Origin: Trichinella spiralis
Lineage: Eukaryota; Nematoda; Enoplea; Trichinellida; Trichinellidae
Direction: 5' to 3'
Assembly (NCBI GenBank): GCA_000181795.3
Contig: CM012953.1
Location: 6,060,750-6,124,749 of the forward strand
DNA: 64,000 nucleotides
This document shows, piece after piece, positions 1 to 10,538 of the stretch. The notes under the pieces are model-generated. The model was given only the letters and a program-made list of their open reading frames with translations, did no database searches and was not told the origin of the DNA. The translations under genes and the position numbers were made by a program. Every line of letters starts with the position of its first letter. Positions within the stretch are counted from its first letter, which is position 1.

Positions 1-85
1 ACTTTTTTTCTTGAGATATATTTTTCTTTCTTTTAAAAATTTTTTGAATTATTTATTCGTAGTATTTAAGAATGTTTATTTTTAG

Positions 86-1419
86 AAAATTTCCGCTGGA
101 CAACCATTCGATAAATCAAATGATGCAATTGATGGCAGTGATAGTGTGAATGCTTTAGATAATGAAGACAGTTATTACTTTTACCAAGGTGAGAAGGAAT
201 AAATTTTTGTTATATAGTTTTTTGTTAATTACGAGAAGCATGATGAAATAGTTTTTAAATGTTGACATGATTGATGATATGTACCCATTTGGATCGATAG
301 GCCTGAGTCGATAAATTTAATAAAATATTATTATCTTTACAATTTCATTTATATTTATCATGTATATTATCATTGTTATTTTAGTTGAAGATGGACAGTA
401 TTTGTTTTTGCACTTTTTGAACGTTCAGTGTCTTTCGAGTGAATATGGCAGTTTGAAGCGTTCGCCAAAGTTGTTAGTTGGTAAAATAATACAAATTGAA
501 GAATTTATTATGACTCATGAGTTGCGCCGCAAGTATCGATACCTGTGTCATTTGCCGTTGGGTACAAACTTTTCATTGGTGGAAGTGAAACTGCAGTCTG
601 GTATTGTTTCCGATCAAACACTGAATATGTTTGAGGGTGAGGAAGAAGGTTTTGCATATTTGAAAAACAGTATCCTGTTTCGGACTTCATAAAGTAGTGA
701 TGTTATTAGAAAAATTTATTCGTCGAATGTTGGCTAGAGAGAAAAGATTAGCAGACGAGGAAAGACTGTCACGTGATGCGTTAGCTTGGGAGCGCAAGGT
801 GTTTTTTGATAAAAGTAAATTTTATCTTTTTGAATATATAATCTGGTTGTTTGATGAATGGTTTTGTACTTTCAGAGAGCATTTCTACACCATCTGTAGT
901 GCAGAGTTTTGGAGAGGATGATTTTCCTTATGAATTGAATTCTGGCATTGACGAACCAGGCGGCAGTTCAATGCATCAGATTTTCACAACTGAAGGGTCT
1001 ATATCATTTGCAGAGGTATGTGATGTTTGTGAAAAAATGATTATATATTTATTTGATAATAGAATTGAAATTACAGTTTATGTAAACGCGTATATGTTTC
1101 CAAAATATGTGTAGAATAAAAATAATTTCTGAATTGATACACTTTTTTGTAGGCGTTGAAGCTCTCCAAGCCAGTTGCCATTCCAGAAGTTGGAGCATCA
1201 TCATCTGTTGAAAGTAATGCTACAGTTGGAACATCAACTTTGACGCGTCCATCTTATAAAGACTCGTTTGCATCAGCGTTGAATGAAATTTTTGATCAGA
1301 TGCACTTGCCGGATAACGGTGTCGAAAAGGAAAAAGGGCAAGATACTGATAGAAATGAAAATGGAAAAAAATCAAAAAAAGGTCGTAAATCCAAGTCGAT
1401 TGTATTGTTTTCCACGTGA
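86..1419 (+). CDS. RNF10: RNF10-like RING finger protein, C-terminal part (gene enters from the left edge)
   Basis: Five exons are visible: about 86-188, 385-636, 710-814 (or 710-798), 876 or 878-1015, and 1153-1419. The reading frame carries through every junction. The product matches the C-terminal half of RNF10: an acidic stretch ending in YYFYQ, then VEDGQYLFLHFLNVQCL, then RYLCHLPLGTNFSLVEV, a basic coiled stretch (FIRRMLAREKR), and a Lys-rich tail ending KSIVLFST that parallels the LLFSTS tail of vertebrate RNF10. The RING domain lies upstream of the window, so this is a partial gene, not a truncated one. RNF10 is a RING E3 ligase; in mammals it ubiquitinates 40S ribosomal proteins and also regulates transcription. 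The third intron is ambiguous: AAG|gtgttt with an acceptor at 878, or a donor at 815 with an acceptor at 876. Both keep the frame. A poly(A) signal AATAAA lies at 1569-1574. Confidence 0.88.
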
Positions 1420-2372
1420 TTTGATGAAGTCATTTTGATGACGTATGTTTGAGGTTGAAGGAAAGTCACAAGAGTTTTATGAAGGCACAAATTGCTTGGA
1501 TATGCTCTATATTTCATAATTTGACAGGTGGAAAATTATTATTATTAAATAATATTGTTATAAATTGGAATAAAATTTTCTCATTTTTTAACTTGTCTTT
1601 CTGGTAAAAAGAAGTAATTATTAAACAGTTTTTAATCATACAATAAAATTAAAATTTTAATATATTTCAACTCTTGGATTTATGATAATAATTAAAAGTG
1701 AAGATTTGATTGATGTGCATAAATTTGTAGCAAACAAGTTTATATTTGACAACGAGGAAGAGCAGCACACCGGGCTTTATTATCGTAATTGTGCTTCAAA
1801 TTACCGATTTGTTTTTAATGTGAATTTTTAACTTGACGGTTGTTGGATCATTTATAACAATTACTATTCAAGTGATATTGTATATTCACATTTAGAACAA
1901 GTACATCACTCATAATAATAATAATACGGTGGTGGATCATTTTGATTGATTTATTTCTTGAGCAGGGTTGTTTTAGCTTTTGTTAATCAGAAAAAGATTG
2001 AGTATGCAAATGAAAAAAAAATACAAATTTCAAATTACCCGAATGCAGCACAACTGCTGCTGCATAAACGCTCATTCCAAGCGTAAAATGCGAAAGGCTT
2101 GCATTGCATTGGATTGCAAAAGAAAATAAATAACTGAGAATTAGAAAAGAAAATAAACAAAAGAAATGGAAATAAAATGGCAAACAACAGCCAGCAAAGA
2201 GACGAACGACGTGCTTTGAGTAAGTAAAAGCAGATGAATGGAACTTGTCAGTATGTAAATATGGGGGGGGGGGCGGCAAACAGATTGTATTGTTACAAAT
2301 CTGCGCGCGTATGAAAGGCAACGAATGAATGGAATCAGTCAATCAATCTTTGCTGGATTTAAAATTCACAGT
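1420..2372. other. Convergent intergenic region (RNF10-like 3' UTR and zinc-transporter 3' UTR)
   Basis: The two flanking genes converge here. I see no convincing coding exon. A short G homopolymer lies near 2263-2272. TTTATT (AATAAA on the minus strand) near 1951 could be the distal poly(A) signal of the zinc transporter. Confidence 0.5.
1569..1574 (+). terminator. Poly(A) signal of the RNF10-like gene
   Basis: AATAAA about 150 bases after the stop codon at 1419, in AT-rich DNA. It is the first good hexamer downstream of the gene. Confidence 0.5.
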
Positions 2373-4989
2373 TCACCGTTCCAAGCTTGAACACTCTTTG
2401 CATATGGCCATGACGTGCCGGTCGTACGGTTCGACTTGGACCGTTGAATACCAGGCATGGTATTTGAAGCGCAACAAACGTGACGCTTCACATTGCACTT
2501 CATAAAATTCATGATCTGCATCTTGAAGAAGAAGAATATATGAGTGAACTGAAAATGTGTGTTCCGGATGTTTCAACAAGTGAGAGAAAAAATTCCAACT
2601 TACCAACAGCCAAATGTGCATTAATGACCACTTTGCCGACAGTCAAAGCCCACACGTGGAGGTCGTGTATTGCCCGAACGCCTTGAATTCTTCTCAGATC
2701 AGCTTCCAACTTTTTATAAGCAAAATCCAACGGAACCGCTTGAAATGCAAACAAATTAATTGATTCATTAAACAAACAAACAAACAAACAATACTTTCGA
2801 GCAGTGTCCAAATGACGTCGCGGAACACTTTGACCGTGGTCGCGATGACCATCAGAGAAAAGATGAACGTGCATATTGGATCGGCCAGTTTCCATTCCGA
2901 ATTCACTTTGATCAAACTGGCGCCAACGAGCACGCCGACGCTTTGGACGAAATCCCCCAATATGTGCATGGTCGCAGCTCGGATGTTGATATTATCCGCC
3001 GGCTTCTTCTTCTTCAGCATCTCAGGAAATTGCACCACTGACGTGCCTGCTGCGCCCGCGCCCGCGCCCGCACCGACAATGCTAACCCGGTCGTTGTGAC
3101 CAATGGCCGGCGAGAAATCTTGCTCGGCTGGAATATCCGACGAGCTGAAATCCCCGTGCGAGTGACCATCGACACCGCAACGGTGCAAAACGCATCCAAT
3201 GCTGCAATTGCAAAAGAGATAATGAGAATTGTTTTTTTACTACTTATTGCTTAATTTATTTATCTATTTACATCATGTTGAATACAACTCCGCAACTTGC
3301 GGTAATTAGCATAGCGTCGGCATCGATGTAATAATCTCGGTCAATGACGCGCAGAATTGCCAAATAAACAAGCACGGCGGTCATGGTCCAAATGATGAAA
3401 ATGCTCAACAATGCGCCGAGAATTTCTAAATAATAATTTATTAAAACAAAAAAAAATTATTAATAACTTGCGTCATCTGATCAAACAACACAACACAACG
3501 CTTTGTAACTTTAAAATTGACATTTAAAGTTTTTTATCTTTAAAATCTTCAAAATGTAAAACTGTAAATTCATCAAAAAGAGAGAATAAAATAAAAAGCA
3601 GTTAAAGTAGAGAAGTCAGCGAGCAAAATTGGTGGTGGGTGAAAGCTGTCACTGCTTGTTTGTTTGTTTGTTTATTTGTTTTCCTTGTTTAGGAAGAAAA
3701 AATTCCTATTATCTTTGCATGTAGAAATGACATCGTCGAACAAGCAAAGTAGCACCATGAACAAAGCAATGTTGAAGCCGACCATCATCGAAAGCGAGAT
3801 GAGCAGCCAAGCGGAGGCGCAAGCGATTCAAGCGGCAGTGGAGGCGATCCTCCAGGGGAAGAGTGACAAATCCATCGCCACACACATAAAGACGGTCTTT
3901 GAAAAGAAGTTCAAATGCAAATGGAGTTGCGTAGTTGGCCGTGAATTTATTGCCAACATAAATCACAGCAAGCATTCTTACATACATTATTACGTTGGCA
4001 AATATGCCATTCTGCTGTGGCGTTGACTTTTGTGCATCATCACTTCGAGTAGAAGCGAAGCAAGATAACAATTACTATTATTATTATTATTACTATTCAA
4101 CTTGTGTTAATTCTATCAATTGTATTCTAAATATTCTTTTAATAATAATAAATTATATAACTATTCACAATGAAATAAAAAACAAATCAAATATATAAAA
4201 ATCTGCTCTTCTTTCAATTCTGACCTTTTTATTAATGTTATTATAAAAAGAATTCATGAATAAATTTCTTTTTAAACTGCTGAATCAAAGAATAAAGCTA
4301 AATATATATATATATGCAAAAAGAAATTTATACATTTAAATTATTAATTTTTAAAATGCCGCCAATAAAAGCAGTAGTGTATATTGATTGCGTAAAGTGG
4401 GTTGTCGAATTATTATTTCAAAAATGAAATGATGCTCACCGAATCGATAAAAACCAAAAGTGAAGGATCTTGTTGCTGGACGTTTGCCAATCCAAATGGC
4501 AAAATAAGCGATCACAAATCCAGCAACATCACTCAACATGTGCGCCGCATCGGTCATTATTGCCAAACTGCCCGCAATTGTACCTCCTGGAACAAAATTG
4601 ATTATTAAAAATTAATATTAACACTTAATCCATTTCGACTTACCAACTAATTCCACGATCATGAACAGAACGCACAAGCCGATGACAATGACCAGCCTAG
4701 CCTGGGCGTTGTGATTGTCGTGGGCTTTCAAAGAGCGGAAGTGGCAATGATCGTCCACAAAGTCACTTTCACATTCTTCTGAATTAGCTTCGGTTTGGGG
4801 GGCTGTTTCGGCAGCTTTCAGTTGTTCTAAAGAGGAAAACGAAGGCGCCGGTTCAGGGCTCCTCTTGTGCCTCAGACGACCGGATACGACCGCGCCCGCG
4901 CAGGCCGTGTCCAGCGTTGTTTCACTGCCCAATGCAAATTCGTTCTCGAAGGCGACATTCACCCGCGATCTATCCGAATGAGGCTGCAT
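2373..4989 (-). CDS. Zinc transporter of the cation diffusion facilitator family, ZnT-2/3/4/8 branch (SLC30)
   Basis: Six coding exons on the minus strand: 4644-4989, 4440-4586, 3272-3425, 2795-3201, 2604-2738 and 2373-2521. They sum to 446 codons (445 aa), close to vertebrate ZnT2. The CDF fold is clear. TM1 ends LFMIVELV. TM2 carries the Zn-site motif HxxxD (HMLSD, about H131/D135), and TM5 carries the second one (HILGD, about H295/D299). A His-rich loop (GVDGHSHGD) lies between TM4 and TM5. The cytosolic domain contains IHDLHVWALTVGK, close to HSLHIWALTV of human ZnT2. The family exports Zn2+ from the cytosol into vesicles in exchange for protons as a homodimer. The start is the first Met after an acceptor at 5014-5015; a non-coding leader exon probably ends at 6095. 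The third coding exon lies beyond a 1-kb intron that hosts an LC8 gene on the other strand. The family assignment is firm; which ZnT paralogue it is stays open. Confidence 0.9.
3727..4026 (+). CDS. LC8-type dynein light chain, single exon, nested in a zinc-transporter intron
   Basis: This intronless ORF encodes 99 aa. After a 25-residue N-terminal stretch it follows LC8/DYNLL: IATHIKTVFEKKF matches the helix IAAHIKKEFDKKY, and the strands WSCVVGREF and YVGKYAILLW match WHCIVGRNF and YLGQVAILLF. LC8 is a dimeric hub subunit of cytoplasmic and axonemal dynein that binds short linear motifs. The ORF lies wholly inside the intron between transporter exons 3272-3425 and 4440-4586, on the opposite strand. 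The ATG follows a pyrimidine-rich stretch ending in TAG (3723-3724), so a leader exon or trans-splicing is possible. The lack of introns, the nested position and the divergence from canonical LC8, which is nearly invariant in animals, suggest a retroposed or lineage-specific paralogue. The frame is fully open and G+C-richer than the surrounding intron, which argues that it is functional. Confidence 0.8.
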   Translation: MTSSNKQSSTMNKAMLKPTIIESEMSSQAEAQAIQAAVEAILQGKSDKSIATHIKTVFEKKFKCKWSCVVGREFIANINHSKHSYIHYYVGKYAILLWR

Positions 4990-6095
4990 GTGAAACGGTG
5001 GAAATGCCGAAAGCTGACAAACAAACAAACAAACTGTCATTTCAATATTTTACAAAAAAAATACTACTACATTTCAAGCAGAATTCAATTATAATAATTA
5101 TTATTCCTTTTTTAAAGAAAAAAACCCGTTCAATAAAATCTTCATATATAAGAAACATCATAATTAATTAATTAAAATTATTCGATGACAACTTTCACCG
5201 CTTATATTCAGCTTTGAAAATAAAGCATTATCAAAGTATTCTTGTGACACCTTACCAAGGAAAAATATCAAATTTAACAACAGTAAGAAATAAAGAAAAT
5301 AAATATAGTAACATGAATCAATTAAGAAAAAAAAGAAACAAAAACTGGGACAGTTCCTACAAATTTGTCCCTACATTTCGAATAATAAGATCATTACATA
5401 CGTGCATGTAGATGGTGTAGAGGGAAGTAAAATTTTGCACACTCTTCAAATGAGAAACCAAATAAACCCAATCTAACTTATATCGTTTTCATAATTAAAT
5501 GAAACAAATTTTTATTAATGACGTCAAAATATGACAAAATAAATAATCAGTAAGAGAAAATATACAAATATACGAAAGAGGAACAAATAATCTTTTCCAT
5601 TGATACGTGCTTTAAACTAAATTTACACCACACACACCTTCTATACATCATACTTATATTCTGCACCAAAAGCGACACATCTTGACATTATACTATACAT
5701 TGGCATTAGCATTAACATTTTCGTTCAATAATAATAAAAAATTAAAAAAAGTTTGTGTATCTATTAATAAATATTACTTTCAGTTAAATATAATTCTGAT
5801 GTGCAACAAATTTGGAACGCAGAAGAGAAATTTTCATCCAATAATAATGAATAAGCTTGAAATTGGATTTAATAAAAGTTCAAACTAGACGAAATTGTAC
5901 AATTTTAGCTTATGCTCACGCGTGAAACTTGCTACACTACGAGCAAAACAGGTCTTCAGCAAATAAACAATTCTCAATTGACATATTTAAAACAGCATCA
6001 ATATCAAGCAACATATTGTGAAATTAATGCACAAATAATTTTCTCCCTTCAAAAAGAAATCAGCTAAAACTTAAAATACAATCGACAAACTTACT
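4990..6095 (-). other. Leader intron of the zinc transporter, with a probable non-coding first exon upstream
   Basis: A pyrimidine-rich acceptor (GTTTGTTTGTCAG on the minus strand) sits at 5014-5015, just upstream of the start codon. A strong donor (GAA|GTAAGTTT) lies at 6095/6094. The sequence upstream of that donor contains only a six-codon ORF, so the exon would be 5' UTR. I see no other gene in this AT-rich stretch. Confidence 0.45.
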
Positions 6096-6634
6096 TCGGG
6101 TGCAGTGTGCTGACTGAATCAGGTCTTTGATAACATTTTGGTGGAAAAATTGCAGAATTACTGTATTTAAATAACAACCTGAAGGGCGCAGTACGATAAA
6201 AGAATGCACGGTTAGCTGTTGTGTAATTTAACAATTTAAAACTGTTGCTTTAATTTGTGTGCAGTGTGAATTGGTTTCAAAAAATGAAAAATCACAAATC
6301 AGATTCACCTAAACCTGACAGTGTATTTAGTAAAAATGTTTGTTGTAATTTATTGTTTTGTGATTAGCTTGAGTGTTTGGAAGTTGATTTGAAGATTGAG
6401 TGAATGAAGAGAAAAGCAAAAAAAATTCAACCTTGATTATTAAAAATTGTCGTGAAGAACGTTAACAAATTCCGTTACAGTATCTATATTATACTTGCAC
6501 ATATTTGAACTGTAGTGGAGTGGTTGTTTTTTGAAATTTTAAAGTTGTCGGTAAGTTTGTGTTTTTTTTCGATTATCGTGAAGAGAATTTCAATTGGAAT
6601 ATATACACGACGAGCGATCAGAGGGTAGAGGAGC
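6096..6634. promoter_or_regulatory. Probable shared (divergent) promoter region of the zinc transporter and ATAD3
   Basis: The inferred zinc-transporter leader (minus, ending at 6095) and the ATAD3 start codon (plus, 6635) face each other with no other gene between. The transcription start sites are unknown. The call rests only on geometry. Confidence 0.35.
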
Positions 6635-8401
6635 ATGTTTGAGTTTTTTGGTATAAAGCCGACTGTGGAATCACCGCCGTCGGATGGGGCGTCATCGTCG
6701 CCACCGTCGCCGCCTGAAAACGGACAAAAACCGCCGGACAAGAGTCGAATGGCCTATTCGTTCGATTCGGCAGCGCTCGAACGGGCCGCGAAGGCGGCTC
6801 GTGAATTGGAACGGTCGAAGAATGCGAAAGAAGCGTTGGAATTGGCTCGTCTCCAAGAGCAGACCAGGCAAATGGAATTGCAGCAGCGGATAAAAGAGTT
6901 CGAAGCGTCGGCTGAGAAGAGCAAAGTGGAACAGAGGCGAGTTTCTGAAGAGGAGAAGCGTAGAACGTTGTCGGAAGAAAGTAAGCAGTTCAAGTTGAAA
7001 GCTGAATACCAGGACCAGTTGGCCAGGAAGCGGTTCGCCGACGAACAAGCGTTGAGACGGCGCGAACAGGAGGAAGCGTTGAGGAGGCAGGAGGAGTCGG
7101 TGCAGAAGCAGGAGTCGATGCGCAGGAGAACGATCGAAGAGGAGCTGAAATTGAAGCACCAGTACGACGTACAGCGTGTGGAACAGGAAGCCCGAGCTCG
7201 GGCGTTGGTCGAGAGGGAAAATCGGGAAATATACCTGGAACAGTTGAGAGTGAGAGAGAGGGAACGTCGGACGACGGTGTTGGAGGCGATCACCACCGGC
7301 GGCAAAATGATCGGTCACGGTCTGAGCAGCTTTTTCTCCGACTTGGGCACTTTGATGAACACCGCCGCCGGCTTGACCCTGCTCGCGGTCGGCTTGTACA
7401 CGGCCAAGCGGGCGACGTCGGTCGCCGCTCGGTACGCCGAGGCGCGTCTGGCCAGGCCGAGCTTGGTCCGAGACACGTCCAGACTGAGCGTGGCGGATTT
7501 CGTCAGGGAGCCGTTGCGGTCGCTGGCGAAAATGTTCCGCCGTCCCGGCGACCCATTGGCCGGCGTGATTTTGGAGCCCAATCTGGAGCGACATCTACGC
7601 GACGTGGCGATCACGACCAAAAACACGAAGCGCAACCACGGCCTGTATCGCAACTTTCTCTTCTACGGTCCACCGGGAACCGGCAAAACGCTGTTCGCCA
7701 AAAGGCTCGCCTCCCACTCGGGCATGCACTACGCGGTGATGACCGGCGGCGACGTGGCGCCGCTGGGCCGCCACGCGGTCACCGAAATCCACAAACTGTT
7801 CGACTGGGCGTCGACTTCCCGGCGCGGCTTGATACTGTTCGTCGACGAGGCGGACGCTTTCCTGCGACGGCGCGACGCGGCCAGCGAACACACCCGGGCT
7901 GCTTTCAACGCCTTCCTTTACCGTACCGGCGATCAGTCGAGTCACTTCAGTTTGGTTTTGGCGACGAACCGACCGGAACAATTCGACTGGGCCGTCAACG
8001 ACCGTCTGGACGAGGTGATCGAATTTGCCCTGCCCTCGCTCGACCAATGCCAACGCCTGCTGCTTCTCTACTTCCATCGCTACATCGCCGAGCCGGCGGT
8101 CAGCCGACAGGTGTTGCCGTTCATTGTCGGTCGGCTCAAATTGGCCGACTTCGACTGGGTGGAAAAGTGCAACGCCGTCGCGACGAAGCTGGTCGGCATG
8201 TCTGGCCGTGAAATTGCGAAAATGGTCGTCGCCTGGCAGGCGGCCGCCTACGCGTCCGACGACGGCTGTCTCACCGAGCGAATGATCGACGAGTTGACCG
8301 AAAACGCCGTACGCCAGCATTCTCAGAAAGCGGCCTGGCTGGCCATGGAAGCGGATTCGACTGCCGGCGACAAATACACCCAGTCACACCCGGTGAAATG
8401 A
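6635..8401 (+). CDS. ATAD3: ATAD3 mitochondrial AAA+ ATPase, intronless
   Basis: One uninterrupted ORF of 588 aa. Order of parts: a Pro/Ser-rich N-terminus containing FGIKP; a long charged coiled coil (about 50-215); a conserved segment GGKMIGHGLSSFFSDLG followed by a membrane-spanning stretch (about 245-265); then a C-terminal AAA+ module with Walker A GPPGTGKT (residues 345-352), Walker B LILFVDEAD (Asp/Glu 404-405) and a sensor-1 region VLATNRPEQFDWAVNDR. This is the full ATAD3 architecture and length. ATAD3 sits in the inner mitochondrial membrane with its ATPase domain in the matrix and is needed for nucleoid organisation, cristae and cholesterol handling. The gene is unusual here: it has no introns, and its G+C is far above that of its neighbours, with many G/C third positions. 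That could mean retroposition or strong codon selection. A poly(A) signal is at 8624-8629. Long antisense ORFs across the gene are composition shadows. Confidence 0.95.
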   Translation: MFEFFGIKPTVESPPSDGASSSPPSPPENGQKPPDKSRMAYSFDSAALERAAKAARELERSKNAKEALELARLQEQTRQMELQQRIKEFEASAEKSKVEQRRVSEEEKRRTLSEESKQFKLKAEYQDQLARKRFADEQALRRREQEEALRRQEESVQKQESMRRRTIEEELKLKHQYDVQRVEQEARARALVERENREIYLEQLRVRERERRTTVLEAITTGGKMIGHGLSSFFSDLGTLMNTAAGLTLLAVGLYTAKRATSVAARYAEARLARPSLVRDTSRLSVADFVREPLRSLAKMFRRPGDPLAGVILEPNLERHLRDVAITTKNTKRNHGLYRNFLFYGPPGTGKTLFAKRLASHSGMHYAVMTGGDVAPLGRHAVTEIHKLFDWASTSRRGLILFVDEADAFLRRRDAASEHTRAAFNAFLYRTGDQSSHFSLVLATNRPEQFDWAVNDRLDEVIEFALPSLDQCQRLLLLYFHRYIAEPAVSRQVLPFIVGRLKLADFDWVEKCNAVATKLVGMSGREIAKMVVAWQAAAYASDDGCLTERMIDELTENAVRQHSQKAAWLAMEADSTAGDKYTQSHPVK

Positions 8402-9437
8402 GCGACTGGTGACAAAATTCGTGCTTATCGATAATGCTAATAAAAATAACATGTTCAACCAATTCCATTTTCTAACCTACTGAATTGAATTACACTTTGC
8501 CCAACACTGGGCGCGTTCATTTATTTATCAATCCTTTATTCCCCTTCGAAACTGCAAATCATCTCCCAAAACTACGCATCTACCGTACTAAATGACAAGC
8601 GTAATTTTACTCAAAACAACGACAATAAATAAAGCGAAATAAAATCAAGTTATGATTTATTTTTTTTAAATTAAAACTGCACCCGTTGACGCTTTTTTCG
8701 CCTTCGATCAATCTCTTCTTTGTACCACCAAACAGTTTACTGTATTATTTTATATTTGTACTTGATTTCTTTAAATTTACTGTATCATAATTGCTCGAAG
8801 ATATTAAAGTTGAATCAGCTGCGTTGTTCTGTATGTATTCGTTGTTCGTTTTTCATTTTGATTCACAATTTGCATTACAAGCTGTTTTTTAATTGCAAAT
8901 CACTTGAACGTGACATTCACATGAATAATACGAACCAGTGGGCATTGCGTTGATGATGGCGTTCATTTTAAATTTACGCCAGTAATTGCTGTTGATTCTG
9001 GGAAATGTAATTTTCGTGCAGCACATGAAAAGCAAGTACACGAAAGTTTTTTTGCCTGTTGAAACACTGCTCTGTGATTTTTTGAAATTTACCTTCACTT
9101 GACAATGATTGAAACATTGCATGCCAAGTTTGCAGTTACAAATGTTTTTTTTCTGAAAACACTTTCAATTTATTGTTGCAGTTGCATTTTCAGAATTCCC
9201 GCATGCAAATTTACCGATGTCACTTTTTGTTGAAGTTAATCAAACAGACAGTAGTTTTGTTTTTTCTTTTGCATTTCAAGTGGTTGTGAAGTATTCTTTC
9301 ACAGTGTTCACAGTGACAGTCCACTGCATCAGAGTTTAGGTTTCACAGTAAATTACAATCATATATGATTTATTGGCTTTTGGTTTTTTTTTCATCAAAT
9401 TTTATCATAGGCGTGAAATCATCTTTGAAAAATTCTG
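8402..9437 (+). other. Intergenic: ATAD3 3' UTR and upstream region of the dsRBD gene
   Basis: No convincing exon. An acceptor-like TTTTATCATAG ends at 9410, 27 bases before the dsRBD start codon, and may mark a 5' UTR intron or trans-splice site. Confidence 0.4.
8624..8629 (+). terminator. Poly(A) signal of ATAD3
   Basis: AATAAA about 220 bases past the ATAD3 stop codon, followed by a second AATAAA-like hexamer within a dozen bases. Confidence 0.5.
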
Positions 9438-10538
9438 ATGGTATCGCCGAGATCGCACGCATGTCCGTTTTCGTTGTTCAGGGAACTTTTCCCAAATGAA
9501 TCTTTGAAAATTAATTTACTCAGCAAGTCTCCTTGTCGTTTTGGTTGCTCTGTTCAAATTGGTAACAAGATCTACAACGGTTATGGACAAACAAAACAGC
9601 AAGCCAAACATGAGATGGGCTTGGACGTTTTAATTTCGCTCTTTCCATCGTGCGCACCATTGATAGATTTGTCCATTTTTAAGAGATTTAGCAATTGCGA
9701 AGATTATCCAAGTAAATACAGAGAGTTGCTAAAAGAGCGAGGCGACGACGAGACTCTAACAAATTACGACGAACGTTATTTGTCACAACTGAAGAAAAAA
9801 ATCAAGTTCCACCAACGCATTTTAGCTTTAACGAGCAATTATTTTAAGAAAACCCCTTTGCAAATGTTTAATGAAATTTGTGATGTGGCTAGAAATGTGA
9901 TTTCGGTAGAAATAACGTACGACGACCATCCGACAGAAGTTCCCGAGTTCAACTCGGCCAAGTGCGTCTGTTGTAAAGTAGTGTGGAATGGTAGGCTGGT
10001 ACGAGGCTTCGGAATCAACCAGAAATATGCGAAAATGGACGCTGCTCAGAAAGTACGCTTCAAATCACAATTCACATAAAATTAGCACAGCTTAAGATTT
10101 TTCTATTAAAATCTTTAGTTTCCAATGGGGAATAATATTAAGTGTAGAATTTGAAAAATAATTTTCCAATTTGTCGAGCATGGATATTATAATGAATGAT
10201 TTGTTTTTTGCTTATTCACTGCTTAGGCTTTGGTGAAATTGTTCAACGTGGATCCGAATGTGGTGATAAGCATGATTTCCAACACGCTGCGGCAAGAGAT
10301 CACCGGCTTGCCGCCGAAGGAGGCGCTGATTAAACTTTGCTCTTTGAGAGCAATTAAATTCAGATTGAAATACAATGGCGGTTTGGACCCGAACGTCGGG
10401 ACGGCCAAATTGGTATGCGGCTTGGACACTTTCGAAACAACCGGAACCAAGGAGTTCGCGATCACGAGCTTGTGCGAAAAAGCGCTGGAAGATGTATTTG
10501 AAATCAAGCTCTACAAAGGTGTTTCAGATGGAAATTGA
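9438..10538 (+). CDS. Protein with three dsRNA-binding-domain-like repeats; distant resemblance to DGCR8/Pasha
   Basis: Two exons, 9438-10052 and 10227-10538, joined in phase 0 (DAAQK then ALVKLF), give 308 aa. Domain 1 (about 8-70) has the dsRBD pattern GCSVQIGNKIYNGYG followed by TKQQAKHEMG. Domain 2 (about 135-215) starts TPLQMFNEICD and contains VVWNGRLVRGFGINQKYAKM with a helix crossing the intron. Domain 3 (about 225-300) starts PPKEALIKL and contains KLVCGLDTFETTG, but the usual KKxAK lysines are TKEFAI, so RNA contact may be lost. The pairing of domain 1 (ending in a LISLFPSC-type helix) with domain 2 (TPxQ start, VRGF/VRGW turn) recalls the two dsRBDs of DGCR8/Pasha, the Drosha partner. 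However, there is no WW/heme region and a third domain is present. TARBP2/RDE-4-like proteins are alternatives. An in-frame stop (TGA) just upstream of 9438 supports the start. Confidence 0.6.

Noticed and set aside
3664-3726. Upstream in-frame extension of the LC8-like ORF
   Set aside because: Its codons fall in a T-rich stretch that looks like a pyrimidine tract, and the LC8 family starts near the ATG at 3727.
6692-7594. 300-codon minus-strand ORF opposite ATAD3 (also 6754-7305 and 7595-8320)
   Set aside because: Mirror of a G+C-rich coding exon; no domain, and ATAD3 on the plus strand explains the open frame.
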